Assembly (NCBI GenBank): GCA_003439945.1
Contig: QVRM01005993.1
Coordinates: 124,001-188,000, forward strand
Direction of reading: 5' to 3'
Source of the DNA: Dermanyssus gallinae
Taxonomy: Eukaryota; Arthropoda; Arachnida; Mesostigmata; Dermanyssidae
Length of the DNA: 64,000 bases
In this document: piece by piece, positions 33,887 to 46,443 of the stretch
Position numbering within the stretch: position 1 is the first letter of the stretch
Layout: each line of letters begins with the position of its first letter
Position numbers and translations under genes: made by a program
The notes under the pieces: generated by a model
Told to the model about the DNA's origin: nothing
Databases searched by the model: none
The model's input: the letters and a program-made list of their open reading frames with translations, nothing else

Positions 33887-36471
33887 GCTCCCAATCTCCA
33901 GCCCATATAAAGCCCGATCAACCCCAACTACGATCACAACAGTCATATACCTGCGAAATGTGCAGGAAGTCCTTAAGGTCACTCCGGGGCTTGCGTATGC
34001 ATATGACGCCCCTTCACCCTACATATACCCGGCCTTTATCTAGTCAATCTATAAGAGACTTGCCGTCGCCTGCGTCGCTTTCGGCTCAAGACGACCCAAA
34101 CAGGCCACTGGATGCGAATTTCGATTCGATTATGCTAATCCGTTCCCTGACCCGGGTGCATAGAAACATTAAACTAGTAAAAGTTACCCAGCGGAGTCAG
34201 AGAAATATGCTGCGCAGCATACGCTGAAGCACTTTCCAATTTCAACACAAGGAAAGACAATGCGTCTTGGGAGAAGCTTCTAATATTGCCAATACTCATG
34301 CTACGCTTCCCAGCACGGAGGCACAATGACCGAACATTATGCCAAATAATCAGAAACAACGTAACTGAATCGCGATGGAAAACACTTGCAAGTCTCCTAG
34401 ACGAGTGTAAATTGGCTGAAGGCGATGTGCGTTCCGCCGCACGGATCTTGCTTCCGACCGACTCTTTTGCACCATTCAACGATCACACGGAGCAGGAATG
34501 AACAAGAAAGCACCCCCTTCCATGATCAGATGCAAGCGAACACTTAGGATCCCTCCAGGCACCAATAACAACAGGAAGACACACTATACATCATAAATTG
34601 GTTTCTGACGCCGTCCGATCTTTCGCCGTAGCCTCTGGATCTGGAATAGATGGGCTGCGCCCTCGACATCTCCGGGACATGCTAGACAACTCAGTACCCT
34701 CATCCGGGAGACTTCTAGAAGAAGTCTGCTCCCTGGTAGCCTCGGCACTAAGCGGCAGCCTGTCTTCTCTATGCCTGACAATATTTTACGGGGCAAACCT
34801 TACGGCCTTAAGAAAGAAGGACGGCTCAATCAGACCCATAGCATGTGGCCTCACGATCCGAAGGCTTGTGGCAAAAGTGGCTATCGCCATCAGTAAAACT
34901 TCTATAATAAAAGCTTTAGGACCGAGGCAAGTAGGGGTCTCTATAAAAGGAGGCGCGGAGGCAGCCGTCCACGCTGTACGAGCATATATCGAAACAGACG
35001 GTCCTGTGCGGGTTCTAGTCAAGCTAGCCTTTAGCAACGCTTTTAACACAATACGACGCGACGTAATATTAGAAGAAGTAAGACTTCACGTACCAGAAGT
35101 CTTGCCGCTAGTATGGCAAAGCTACAGGGATCCATAACTTCTATCCTGGTGTGACAAAGAACCACTTAAATTGGCAAATGGAGTGCAACAAGGAGATCCA
35201 CTGGGCCCCGCCCTGTTTAGCCTAGGAATCTCCAGTTTAGTGGCACAAATGAGAAGCCCGCTAAACATCTGGTACCTGGATGATGATACATTAGGGGTGC
35301 CGGCAGAAGTGGTGGTCGCTGACTTACTCAAGGTTTTGCAGTTTGCGAATGAAGGGGGGACAGTTCTCAATCTTTCCAAAGGCGAAGTAATAACGGTTGG
35401 GGCGGACACTAAAGAACGAGACGAGTCATTCAAAACAATTGCTGCCGTTTGACCAGGCTGCAGGCGAGTTAACCCGGTCGAGTTAGAGGTTCTTGGGGCT
35501 CCACCCTGTCCACAAAGTATTTTCAAGACCTTAAGAGATAAACGCCGCGCGTTGCTACAGACGCGACCTCGTCTATTGGCTATGCACTCACAAGCGGCTC
35601 TATGACTTTGGAGATATAGTTTAGGTTCTCCTAAATTCAACTACACACTACGCACTTCACCGACAAGCCAATGTCCCGACGCGCTGCAATCGTATGACGA
35701 CTCTACGAGGGACATATTGAGCGAAGTTCTCAATATTGACTTCACGGACAGTACGTGGCGAAGAGCAAGTCTCCCCATAAGAGAAGGTGGACTGGGTATT
35801 CGATCAGCAACCGAATTGGCTCCCATATGTAACGCAGCGTCATTATTAGAATTCGGCCAGCTGGCTGAGACGCTAGTTGACCCGAGTGCTCACCACCGGT
35901 TGTACAGCAGAAGGCAGAGTCACTGGTCAAACTCGGCCGGCTCTAAGAATCGGCGGGCAAATATGCGAACCACATATTTGTAAGGCCTGTCGTGTGTCGG
36001 ACCTCTAGGCACACCGAAATAAACGCAGTCATCCAACGAGCTCTCCGGACAGCGGGAATACCTAGCATGCTGGAACCCAGACTAGGACTTCAAGACGATA
36101 AAAGGCCCAACGGTGTGACCATCCCGCCGTGGGAAAAAGGCGAATGCTTGGTTTGGGATGCGACAGTATCCTGCACGGCCGCACTGTCTTATTTATGCCA
36201 CAGCGCGACGGAGGCGGGATAGGTTGCCGAACATGCAGAAAAAGAAAAGTGGCGTAAATACACAGAATTAGAGGCTAGATACAATTTTGTGTCGATTGCA
36301 ATGGAAACATTAGGCCCGGTCAGCAGAAGTACAAGAAAACTTATAAAAGACTTAGGTGATCGAATACGAGCAAACACCGGGGATATACGCGAAGACGAAT
36401 TTCTAAGGCAGCTGCTTTCACTGGCAGTTTGCAGAGGAAATGCCGCGTCGATAATAGGTGCAATGGGCTGA
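33883..36471 (+). pseudogene. Family-A ORF2: C2H2 finger, RT, restriction-like endonuclease
   Basis: C2H2 finger at about 33951-34020: CEMCRKSLRSLRGLRMHMTPLH (C-x2-C-x12-H-x4-H), thought to bind target DNA in this assemblage. RT 34598-35450: GIDGLRPRHLRDML, IRPIACGLTIRRLVAKVAI, KLAFSNAFN (motif A, where the catalytic Asp is replaced by Ala, codon 35027-35029), NGVQQGDPLGPALFSL (motif B) and WYLDDDTLG (motif C, YLDD 35273-35284). Thumb 35717-35980 (TWRRASLPIREGGLGIRSA). The Cys/His cluster is mostly deleted near 35980. RLE 35992-36222: RHTEINAVIQRALRTAGIP, KRPNGVTIPPW (Asp of PD changed to Asn, 36109-36111) and LVWDATVSCT. Tail GNAASIIGAMG, stop 36469-36471. Dead both as polymerase and, probably, as nuclease. 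Confidence 0.8.
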
Positions 36472-36552
36472 GAACAGCTAGATGGTAACCATGAAATAAC
36501 GATGATACACATTCACACCTCACAATTGTATTGTCCTAACACATAATAATGA

Positions 36553-36554
36553 TA

Positions 36555-36607
<53 letters not shown>
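36553..36607. repeat. (TAA)n microsatellite between RLE copies A2 and A3
   Basis: About 18 TAA units. It marks the 3' end of A2 on its left and the 5' truncation point of A3 on its right. Confidence 0.95.
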
Positions 36608-36609
<2 letters not shown>

Positions 36610-37311
36610 CCTCCTTCCGCATGGTGGTCGCTCTGAGAATAAGCGCTCCCATATGTGAGCCATACAAATGTAAGGCGTGTGGAAAAACAGTGGATGAGGA
36701 CGGACTGCACCCTTTGAGCTGCACTAAAAGCCCTGGTAGGGCTCCCAGACACGCGGAAATCAACGCGATCCTAAAGAAGGCTCTTCGTAGAGCCGGCATA
36801 CTAAGCACCCTAGAGCCCAGGTTGGGCCTCGAAGACGACAAAAGACCAGACGGCGTCACCATCCCGCCATGGTCCAACGGCAAATGCCTGATATGGGATG
36901 CCACGGTATCATGTACAGTGGTTCCGTCATACCTGATGCATAGCGCTATCAGGTCAGGGTGGGCTGCTGAACATGCCAAGATCGCAAAGAAACGCAAATA
37001 CTCTGATTTGGGGAGGAGATATCACTTCGTACCCGTCGCCATGGAAACGATGGGCCCGATCAGCAAGAGCACAAGTATCCTCCTCAAAGACCTAGGTGTC
37101 AAAATAAGTGCTAACACGGGTGAGCAGCGCGAGGGCGAGTTTCTGCGTTAGCAACTCTCGCTCGCAGTGTTTAGGGGAGATGCCGCCGCTATCATCGGCT
37201 CTATGGATTGAGAGGGGGAGGGGGTGAGCCTACGCGGGTACACGTTTGGGCCCCACAATTGTAGGGAAATACTGAAAAATTTAATAAATAATAATCTTTT
37301 AAATTTTGACC
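36608..37311 (+). mobile_element. Family-A RLE LINE copy A3, endonuclease-only fragment
   Basis: Severely 5'-truncated, starting at SFRMVVALRISAPICEPYKC directly after (TAA)n. Coding 36612-37151. Cys/His cluster CKACGKTVDEDGLHPLSC, then RHAEINAILKKALRRAGI, an intact PD-(D/E)XK core KRPDGVTIPPW and LIWDATVSC, and FVPVAMETMGPISKST. A TAG at 37149-37151 cuts it short; the frame would continue to TGA 37209-37211 with the usual SLAV-GDAAAIIG ending. The 3' UTR runs to (TAA)n at 37312. This is the best-preserved RLE domain in the window. Confidence 0.8.

Positions 37312-37350
<39 letters not shown>
37312..37350. repeat. (TAA)n microsatellite joining the 3' ends of opposite RLE elements
   Basis: About 13 units. 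A3 (+) ends at its left side and the family-B element (-) ends at its right side, so two elements point tail to tail into the same array. Confidence 0.95.
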
Positions 37351-40045
37351 TTTTTTTTTGAACAAGGGTTTATTTTATCAATATGTAAAAGTAAGGCCTC
37401 TCTGTAATTCTAATGACACTCTCTGTCGAAGGAAATCGGTCGATCTTGGCTCCGCTGTGGCCTCGAAGAGCTTCTTCCCAAGCTCCTTTGTCAGTTTGAG
37501 TGCATCCTTGCCCCAAACGCCAGATGACTCGAGGCCGAACGCCATTACAACGTGGTCCTCAAGGAGATGCGCGTATAAGCGCCGTTTGTGCATCTCCCGT
37601 TGGTGGATAATGTTGCCGACGCCCGCGTTGGCTAGTGCACGATAGCCGAGGGCGTACGTGTCGGAGACGGTGACGTCCCATGCCAGCGGCCGATTGCGGT
37701 CCTAGTCTCGGCTGGTAAGGCCGCCTGGTCGACGCTTGTCGTCGCTCTGTAGTCCACCAGGCTCCAGTGTGACGCGGTAGCCGGCTTGTCTGAAAGCGCG
37801 CCCGAGGATGTCATTAATGGCATCGTGGCGGCCCTGCGTAAGCCCAGCCAGCTTAGTGCAACTAAGTCGGTGCAGGGCCACGTTCATCCACCGTTCCACC
37901 ACACGGGCACGCCTCTGTCTCAAACATGGCAAAGCCAAGTCTGAGGCCACTGGCGGCACGGAAGTGGTCATCAGCCAGCTTACTGCCGACTAGCTCGGAC
38001 GGAAACATGTCAAGCCACGCTCCGGCAGCGTCGGATGAAACCGCTTTCAGTCTAATGCCGTCTATATCTAACTCATAGGCCGACAGAAGAGTTAAGTGGG
38101 TAGCCTGAGTGGCGATTTGGTCCCACCCCTTCTGCCTAGTGACCTGTTCCTCAGAAGGACGACCAGACTGACGCGCGTCCCAGATCCGAATGGCCTCTTG
38201 TTGGTGGCTGATGAGTCCGCCGGTAGTAGCGGCCACTGCAGAGGCGCAGCTATGCGACGAAGCAAGAAAAGCGGGCAAGGCAAGGTCCGTGGCCGAGCGA
38301 ATGCCCATTCCACCCAGCCGGACCGATAGGCTTGCCTGCATCCATGCCTTATCATCGAGCGTCAGGTCAAGGATGTTTTCCAAGGCTCTCCTCACTTGGT
38401 CGTCGAGGTCCAAAGTTTCTGACGGCAAAAGGAAGGTAGGTGAGGTCCGTAGTACACACAGGACCTTTTGTACTCCCATTGCGTGCCGAAGCAGAAAGTA
38501 GGCTTGATGTCTACCGAGATGACCCAGCCTCTGGTAAAGTCGGGAGAGTTGTTCTCCCTTCTCAACCAGTACCGGGCCGATCATTTCGGGGAAGACCGCC
38601 GTACCCGTATGCCTGGTGCATCATTGGATAGAGGGCCGGGGCGTGCTTGGAAACCTCTGCCAAAAGTTGTCCTCGTTTGTTCAAGTTAAACGCATTTTTG
38701 AAATCTAATTTTAGGAGGCGGCATTTCTCGTTGTTTTCGAGGAAGGTGCGAGCCGTGTGGGCAATTATTTCTGCACCATTATGAGTGGCGTACCCCATTT
38801 GCCGAGGCTGCAGGTAGTTTTTCACATTGACCTGGGAAAGCAGGGTCTTTGTGGCCAGTCTACGCAAGGTGCAGCCAACGGCTATGGGTCGGTATCCTCC
38901 GGTTTTCTTCTTCAGGGCAATAAGCCACCCTCCATATATGACGTTTCTCACAGTCTCCGGAACTTGCCCGTTACGTATGATGTCGCATACCTTAGCGAGT
39001 GTTTCCAGCACATCGTTGTGGTCTCCGTTGGCAGGGAGAAGGCATTTTAGATGGTCAGGCGTGAGGCCGTCGAGGCACCGGATGGAAAGGTGCGAAGTGC
39101 CTTGGCAACATCCTCGCTTGAGCATGACCCAACCGCTGGCAAGCCGATAGGGGATGGTGGCACCACGTCCCCTGCGGGAGCAGGAGGGTGTTTTGCGATC
39201 ATCTCATCAATCGACTCCTTTGTGACGGGCGCAATCGTGTCATCGGAAGACAAGATTCTAATATCGCTCCGCACATTAAAATCCATGGAAAGCTTGTGAG
39301 CAGCGATCTGGGCGCGAGCTTTATCCGTCAATACACGTTTGCCTCGTCCTTCAGCCTCCATGCAAGTGAGCGTGGCAGCTCCGAAAAGGGCCACCTTTTC
39401 TTTGACTACGCTGGCCAAGCTATGGCCTCCTTGGGTTTCCTTGTCGACGTGGAGGACTTTTGGGGCGAGGGTAAGCAGCGCGGTCCAGCTCGCTTCGTCA
39501 TTCTTTTTCACGACGTCTTTAAGCAGACGGTTGAAGAGTCCGCGCAAAGAAATTCTCGCTCCCTTTGGGATCCTGCGCAGCACCTTGCGTGTCATCTTGG
39601 CGTTGGCAAGTAACTTGTGAAGAGAAAGGGAAGAAGACGGCAGGTGATGATCAGGTGTCGGCCCTCCATTTACTTGCGGCTGGCTGGCGGGTTGAGGAAA
39701 GAATTCTGCTTGTGGGGCGTGCGAAGAAAGCAGCGGTTGTGAGATGCTGCTAGTAGCGGCCTGGTGGAACACTGCTGGTCCACTAGGTTCGGCCATCTTC
39801 TTCTTATGAGTCCTTCCTGCGTAGATCTGGACACCCCGCTTCGTAGGAAAACACATAGAACACCACTGGCATCGAAACTCATTAGCCATTACTGCTACCT
39901 TTTTGAAGCTAAGCAGTTGCTGGCTTTGCTGTGGCTGTCCACTTCACATGCCTCGCCGTGCCAAGTGAAAATAGCGTTTCAATTGTCGGCGCGGTGATTT
40001 TTTTTCTTTTGACTAGTAGATCAGACGCTCCAAACTCAAAATATC
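37351..40045 (-). mobile_element. Family-B RLE LINE, nearly full length with internal deletion
   Basis: Reads from about 40045 down to 37351 with (TTA)n at both ends: 40051-40300 on the 5' side and 37312-37350 on the 3' side. The 5' UTR is about 150 bases, ORF start ATG 39889-39887, coding down to about 37378. An AATAAA near the 3' end is followed by a run of nine A and then (TTA)n. No gag-like ORF precedes it. Distinct from family A at the base level but with the same domain order. Confidence 0.8.
37376..39889 (-). pseudogene. Family-B protein: C2H2 finger, RT lacking motif C, decayed RLE
   Basis: 39889-39047: finger CQWCSMCFPTKRGVQIYAGRTH (the first zinc His reads Tyr), then a 200-residue linker. 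39125-38562: RT fingers and palm, LDGLTPDHLKCLLP, GYRPIAVGCTLRRLATK, LLKLDFKNAFN (motif A with its Asp intact). The sequence then jumps at about 38560-38600 directly to the post-palm part (LSRLYQRLGHLGRHQAYFLL), so motifs B and C including the YxDD box are missing. 38584-37862: thumb (AWMQASLSVRLGGMGIRSA) and the start of the Cys cluster. 37971-37702: FRQAGYRVTLEP and KRRPGGL, where PD reads PG. It ends with TDFLRQRVSLELQRG. A polymerase-dead deletion derivative. Confidence 0.75.
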
Positions 40046-40047
40046 TA

Positions 40048-40896
<849 letters not shown>

Positions 40897-41064
40897 GTGA
40901 ATAGAAAAGGCGCGCGAACCCTCGTATCAGGCAGCCAACGTCTTAGAGGCACCAAAAAGTGCCTTCACTAGCTGAAATGTTTTTGCCTGAGCTAGAACAT
41001 TTGTAAGTGGAATCGAGACCACTAAATAGGTCATATTCTGGCGTGCGTATATTCTAGTACTCAC

Positions 41065-41204
<140 letters not shown>

Positions 41205-41301
41205 GAGACACTGGTTCGTTAAGTTAAATACATGTCGTTAAGAAGTTTTTAAGGAATCTCCCGTACTATCCTCCGCAAAACGTGCGGAGGATACTACGGG
41301 G

Positions 41302-41395
41302 GACTGCCGCGAAGCAATGTATCTGAGTCAGATGATGCCATTGGCTGCTGTTTATAGAGCGAACGCGGCTTCTATTATAGGCATTATGGGTTGAT
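41302..41395 (+). pseudogene. Family-A RLE LINE relic, last codons only
   Basis: Encodes DCREAMYLSQMMPLAAVYRA and NAASIIGIMG ending in TGA, matching the end of copy A2 (DIREDEFLRQLLSLAVCRG, NAASIIGAMG). A strong hairpin lies immediately upstream. Confidence 0.65.
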
Positions 41396-42443
41396 GCGAA
41401 ATTAGCTGATTACAGTGGAAACTTTTCAAATTAATCACAATAACAATTGTTGCCGTAACAATAACAACAACAATAGCAGTAGCAGCAGAAACAACAACAA
41501 CGACAACACTGACAACAATAAGAGCGATAGAACGAGACACAGAGAGGATTATTAGGACGATTTACGGTGATGACCATCAACAATAATAGACCCCGTTGCA
41601 CGAACAACAGCAGCAGCTGAGACAGCGATAGCTACGCAGTCCTACCACGCATATATGTATACAGTGCAGCTAAACGAGAGTCAGCGGCAACAAAGCTTAG
41701 CTGGTTGCCACATAGTAGAAGTACAACGGTCGGACACGACTCTGGCACGTTGACACGTTTCGTGTCCGACTTGGGCCGATTACAGGCTTAGTGTCTAGTT
41801 TACGCTATTCGCCTCTAGTTTCTGCACGTGTGAGTGCGAAATTAAGCAACGAACACAAAACCTTTCGTGGGAGGTTAAGCAGCGAACTCGTCGGGAAAAT
41901 GTATTCGTAAATGACGGCAATAATCTCGGCGCGCGTATTTAACTACGGCGAACACCTCTTCGTTTTAACAAAAACAATCATGCGGCGGATGGTATTGTAC
42001 CATGTCTTTGTTGAGGCATCTATGCTTCCCGGAATGTCCTCCTTTTTGTGCGGCCGAGTATAGTGCACGCGGCATTGATTTTCCCCGGCATGACCCATTA
42101 TAGTAACCCCGGCATTTTTGTCTAAATTGGATACGACAAAAGCTATTTAAGAGTGTCTGGTTCGGGACTTGAACCCACGATCTCCCGAACGCAAGGCAAT
42201 GGCTTTGCTATTGAGTTACTTTACTCTTTTGCGACGTCTTTCATTCGCGCTATCCACCTAGTGCCTTGTTCTAACTTTAACCGTGGTTTCAAACGTAGTG
42301 GCCACTCTTTGGCCTTTAAAAATATAATATTTTCAATTGTAAACATTTACCTAATCATATAGAGAGTGGGCCAATTTCAAAAAGTAATTTTTCAAGGCTA
42401 GCTAGGTGTGTCTATCTATATGGATATGCTGTTGTATTCTTGT

Positions 42444-42474
<31 letters not shown>

Positions 42475-45328
42475 GAACGTTCAATTGTTTTTGATACAAT
42501 GTGCTATGTGAATAGTTAATATTTTGTCCAGTAACTGCAGTTTTTCGAGGGCTGTACTTCCGTTAGGGAGAACTAGCCACTTTTTACATAAATGTATTTC
42601 AAGTTTTACACATATCACGGCAGTCTCTTAAAAAGAAGGATTCTAAAAGAAATTATACTAATTCGGACGTTTCGTAGAGGGCGAAATCTAAAGAACTCCC
42701 TTACACGAAATTGCTGAGGCGCAACGACTGTAAGCTAAACGACTTCGTTACGTGGTGTCGGTACTACATTAATGAAGAAATTAGGAAAAATCGATCTAAT
42801 CTCGCTTTTTTCAGCCTTTTAACAAGATTGATCATACTATATAAGAGTGGGTGTACGAACCTGATGCTACTTTAAATAAAGAATTGACAGTGTAGACAAT
42901 TGTGTGGTACGCTCATTGAGTAGCAGTCTCATCTGGTTTTCCATCATTCTGCAGCGTACTGATCTGAAATCTGGCGAAGGCCGGTGACGGATAAAGTTTC
43001 AAATTTCCGACGGGCCAGCAATAACCAATAACATGTGGTCTTGCACAGCGGTTGAGTACAGTAATCCTGAATTTGGCTGTTAAACGTGACGTTGTCTAGC
43101 AACGAAACTATTTGCAGACGCCACATTAGAGAGAAGCTGTTGGCAAGCTGCGTGTCAACAACTATGTCAGATCATTGCTAATAAACTGGCGACCAAAATG
43201 CTGCTAAATTTCGACCCAAATAATGCATCGATCGTTGTCTACAAAACTCCGTCAGTAGAATTTTAAAAATCTTAGGCACTCTTTTGTCTCCTCGTGTGAA
43301 TGTACAAGATGCCAACTTAGAAGCCTTTATTTGTTATATAGTAGAAGATTTTTATAACCTAAAAACAGTATAATGTTTATTTACATCGTGCGTCTAATGC
43401 ATTTCGAAAAGGGGTAAAACTGATGGTTCCTTCGACTTAGGAAAAAAAGCGCAAACCGCCCTATGTAAGCAAATCCCGGCAATATCTATTTTCTGACTCT
43501 CTAAAGTAACTACCTCAGATGTAATGTTGCAGTCTCATATACAAATGCAGCGAGTCTGACCGTGATTAATTGGAAAGGATACTTTACACGGTGCTCTGCA
43601 CATCACAACGTCAATTGCAACCTATCGTGGGTTTAAGTTTCTGCCTGCATTGCAGCCGTAGAAATCGTAGTTTTTATCGCCCGCAACAATATGGCCTTAG
43701 CGGGTGCACTTATGTGAAACACATATGGCCAGTCCCAATCGCAAGGCAGATGCAAGGTGGATTATGGCATCGTGTAAAACCATCAACCATTGCGCACAGA
43801 CAATGGACTTTTTCACCCTAAAGCACCGTGCTTGGCTTCACTTTAGTTAAATCATACTTTGTTCGGTCGTTATTCAGCTGATTAATATATATTTTTCTGA
43901 AAGTCTGCTGATCTGTTCAGTTTGTGAGTCCTCTATTGTTTTACATAAAATGAATATGTGGAAACATGCTACAACTTGTTGCATTGAAATCCTTTTGTTG
44001 TATTGATTTCTCTAAACGGGCTTTTATGTTCAGAAAGGCACGTTCTAGGATTTCCAAACCCGATGATGCTACTTAAACTTATGATGGCTTTGGTGTGGGT
44101 AGATTCTATAGCCTTCGTTTATGCAGCTTCTAGTAGAGCAAATCCAGCACAGCAGATATGCTGAGCGAGTCAGCTGTACGGAACGCAAGCCGACCGACAT
44201 CCACCTAAAAGTTTAAGAAGTTCTGGAAGGTTTGACATTCAAAGCGAAACTTTAAAGAACTGCTCTCAGAAATGCTAAACAATGACGAGAGCTTGGTGAC
44301 GTGCGGTGGCCTTTAACCGCTGGGTACACGCATGAGATGCTACAGTATCATTTACATTGACTCTTCGCATCTTTGCCGCAGTTCTGCCTCGGCAATGCGT
44401 ACGTAGCATATAGTGGTGCTAGAACAAAAAAAACTAATTACAATATGCAAGTTAACGAATTAAAAACGATTAGACCAGTTCTTATCTGACATCGGTAAAT
44501 ATTAACACACTGAAGCCTATTAGCAGTAAAACAATCCAGTTAATTCAATAGGTAACAGGCCACAATGAGGATGCAGGGACGGGAAACCGGCGCACGGAAC
44601 ACACGAACCGTATTTGGGATAACCGGCGTAGCTAGCGTGGTGTGGGGTAGGAACACTGTTGCTGTTAAATCGCAGGAAAGACGGTTATAAACATAATCCA
44701 AGGCTACTGGAACACCATTCGTTTAACCTCACAACTGTCCGCGATCTCCGACAATAACAATAGCCAAGCTATGACAGCCCCTTGACCAAACAATAAGAAC
44801 ACGTGCGGGTAGCCTGATTTGAGCAATGACTTTATCATCAACATATCATTTACCCGGCATTTACCGCACTATGTCAATTCTGTTGCAATTTTAATTTTAG
44901 GTTTTAGCCTCATCGCAATGTTTAAAGTGCGGTTGAATTCAATTGATTATAGTTTGTATTATTATCATTGATTGACCGAATGAATATTTCGAACTATCTT
45001 CTCGTCTGTTGACGAGTTGTTTCCATTGGGAAATATCATAATTTAATGAACGCGTCATGTATATTTACAGGTTCTCTCATGTTCTTTTGAAGAAATTTAG
45101 ATTCATACAATAAAACAGTCAACGTAATCATAAATGACAATATGTATGCAAGACACACATTACGGTCGAGATTATGCCAGTGGGCCTAGCGGGACACACA
45201 TTACTATGCCAGTGGGCCTAGCGGGCGTAATCATAATTTTGAGTGAACGTACAATGCAGAGTAGCATCAGATTCGTTTCTCTTTGATAGTAAAAGTTAAC
45301 CACGACGCTCATTGTACTGACCTTTCAG
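41396..45328. other. Intergenic or intronic sequence upstream of a membrane-protein gene
   Basis: No recognised exon. It may hold upstream exons of the gene at 45329, whose ectodomain exons are not visible, but none could be supported. It includes CAA-rich sequence at 41459-41520, inverted repeats near 41729-41770 and an (AT)n tract at 42443-42470. Frame 43570-43821 shows no domain. Confidence 0.4.
42148..42220 (-). repeat. tRNA-like sequence, possibly a tRNA-derived SINE head
   Basis: The minus strand carries GTGGGTTCAAGTCCCGAACCAG, containing a B-box-like GGTTCAAGTCC. An A-box-like TAACTCAATAGC lies about 40 bases before it. It does not fold into a convincing tRNA by eye and does not match SINE-1 or SINE-2. 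Confidence 0.35.
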
Positions 45329-46355
45329 TGGGCTGGTTTCGGTGCTCATCGCTATGGGCGTAATGCTCATGTTTATTGGTATACTACGGCTTTGTATACT
45401 GTGCGCCTCAGCATGTGCACCTGAAAGGAAACCGCTCGTTTGCCGAGGATTCTTGCCGACAGTTGGGACGGTAAGAACTGCAGTGTTTTTATGATGTTTC
45501 GCAATTCAATCAACACTTCTCGGTTCATTTGCAGGTGTGCCTTTTGTGTTGCTGTTCCGTAAGGTGTAACCTCGTTGTGTTTAATTGCTTTCTACCTATC
45601 TAATGGACTGGTCGAAGAAAGGTCGCAGCTAAAGTCGAACTATGACCACTTAGAAGTGGTCGTGCGATGAGTACGATGTCGTGTTTCCTACGGACATACA
45701 CAAATTGGTCCTCTTGCGCATGTCGAGCTCAGAAGAAGGGCAAAGCATTTAAGCCAACAGAGAGTACAGTGCTGATGAAATGCAGATTGTGTGAAAATGA
45801 TTACTAGGATATTCGTTTTCTCTACTCTCCTGCTAACAATGACTGATCAAAGTGAATAAAAGCAAGCAAATGAGCATGTGGTGCTTTTTTGAAATTAACG
45901 AGTAAGATGTGACAGACATATAGTAACTCATATGTGAGCCTTCATGACCCTGTAGGTCAGGTGCTCAGCAATGAAGCCTAGGGTCAGTCGTATGGCAGAC
46001 CACACGTCCTCCATCCCCGAGGTATGCTAAGGGAAAGTTTAAATAGAGACAATAGAGCCGGAGCATCTATATCAGCGTCCCAAATACGCTCGTACATATG
46101 CGTACACGTGTTAAAACTGTATAGGCGACTGGTGGTAGCACGACAAGAGGTCTATGCATGCTTTCATAGACTTTCGTATTACTCAGTTTGTCCTGGCGTT
46201 TCCCGCACACAGTGCGTTAGACAAATCTTTTGTGCAAGTGAGATGGCCATATTATCTATTACAACATGTGCAGGCCCAGATCCATTGAATCAATCGATGA
46301 TTATACCATCGGTCGTAACAGCTAAATATAAAGTGTTTACCTGATTATTATTATT

Positions 46356-46443
<88 letters not shown>

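Larger units (their letters stand above)
32374..36552 (+). mobile_element. Family-A RLE LINE copy A2, apparently two ORFs
   Basis: Longest family-A copy: gag-like ORF1 (32374-33886), then ORF2 with C2H2 finger, RT, Cys/His cluster and RLE (33883-36471), 3' UTR, then (TAA)n from 36553. The ATGA overlap joins the two ORFs. There is no APE domain between finger and RT, so this is an RLE-type element of the R2/R4/Dong assemblage. Many frameshifts. The 5' boundary near 32350-32374 is an A-run that follows copy A1. Confidence 0.75.

Noticed and set aside
42944..43126. Possible ectodomain exons for the membrane protein near 42955 and 43120
   Set aside because: Short frames with weak donors and no recognisable Cys-rich or LDL-type module.
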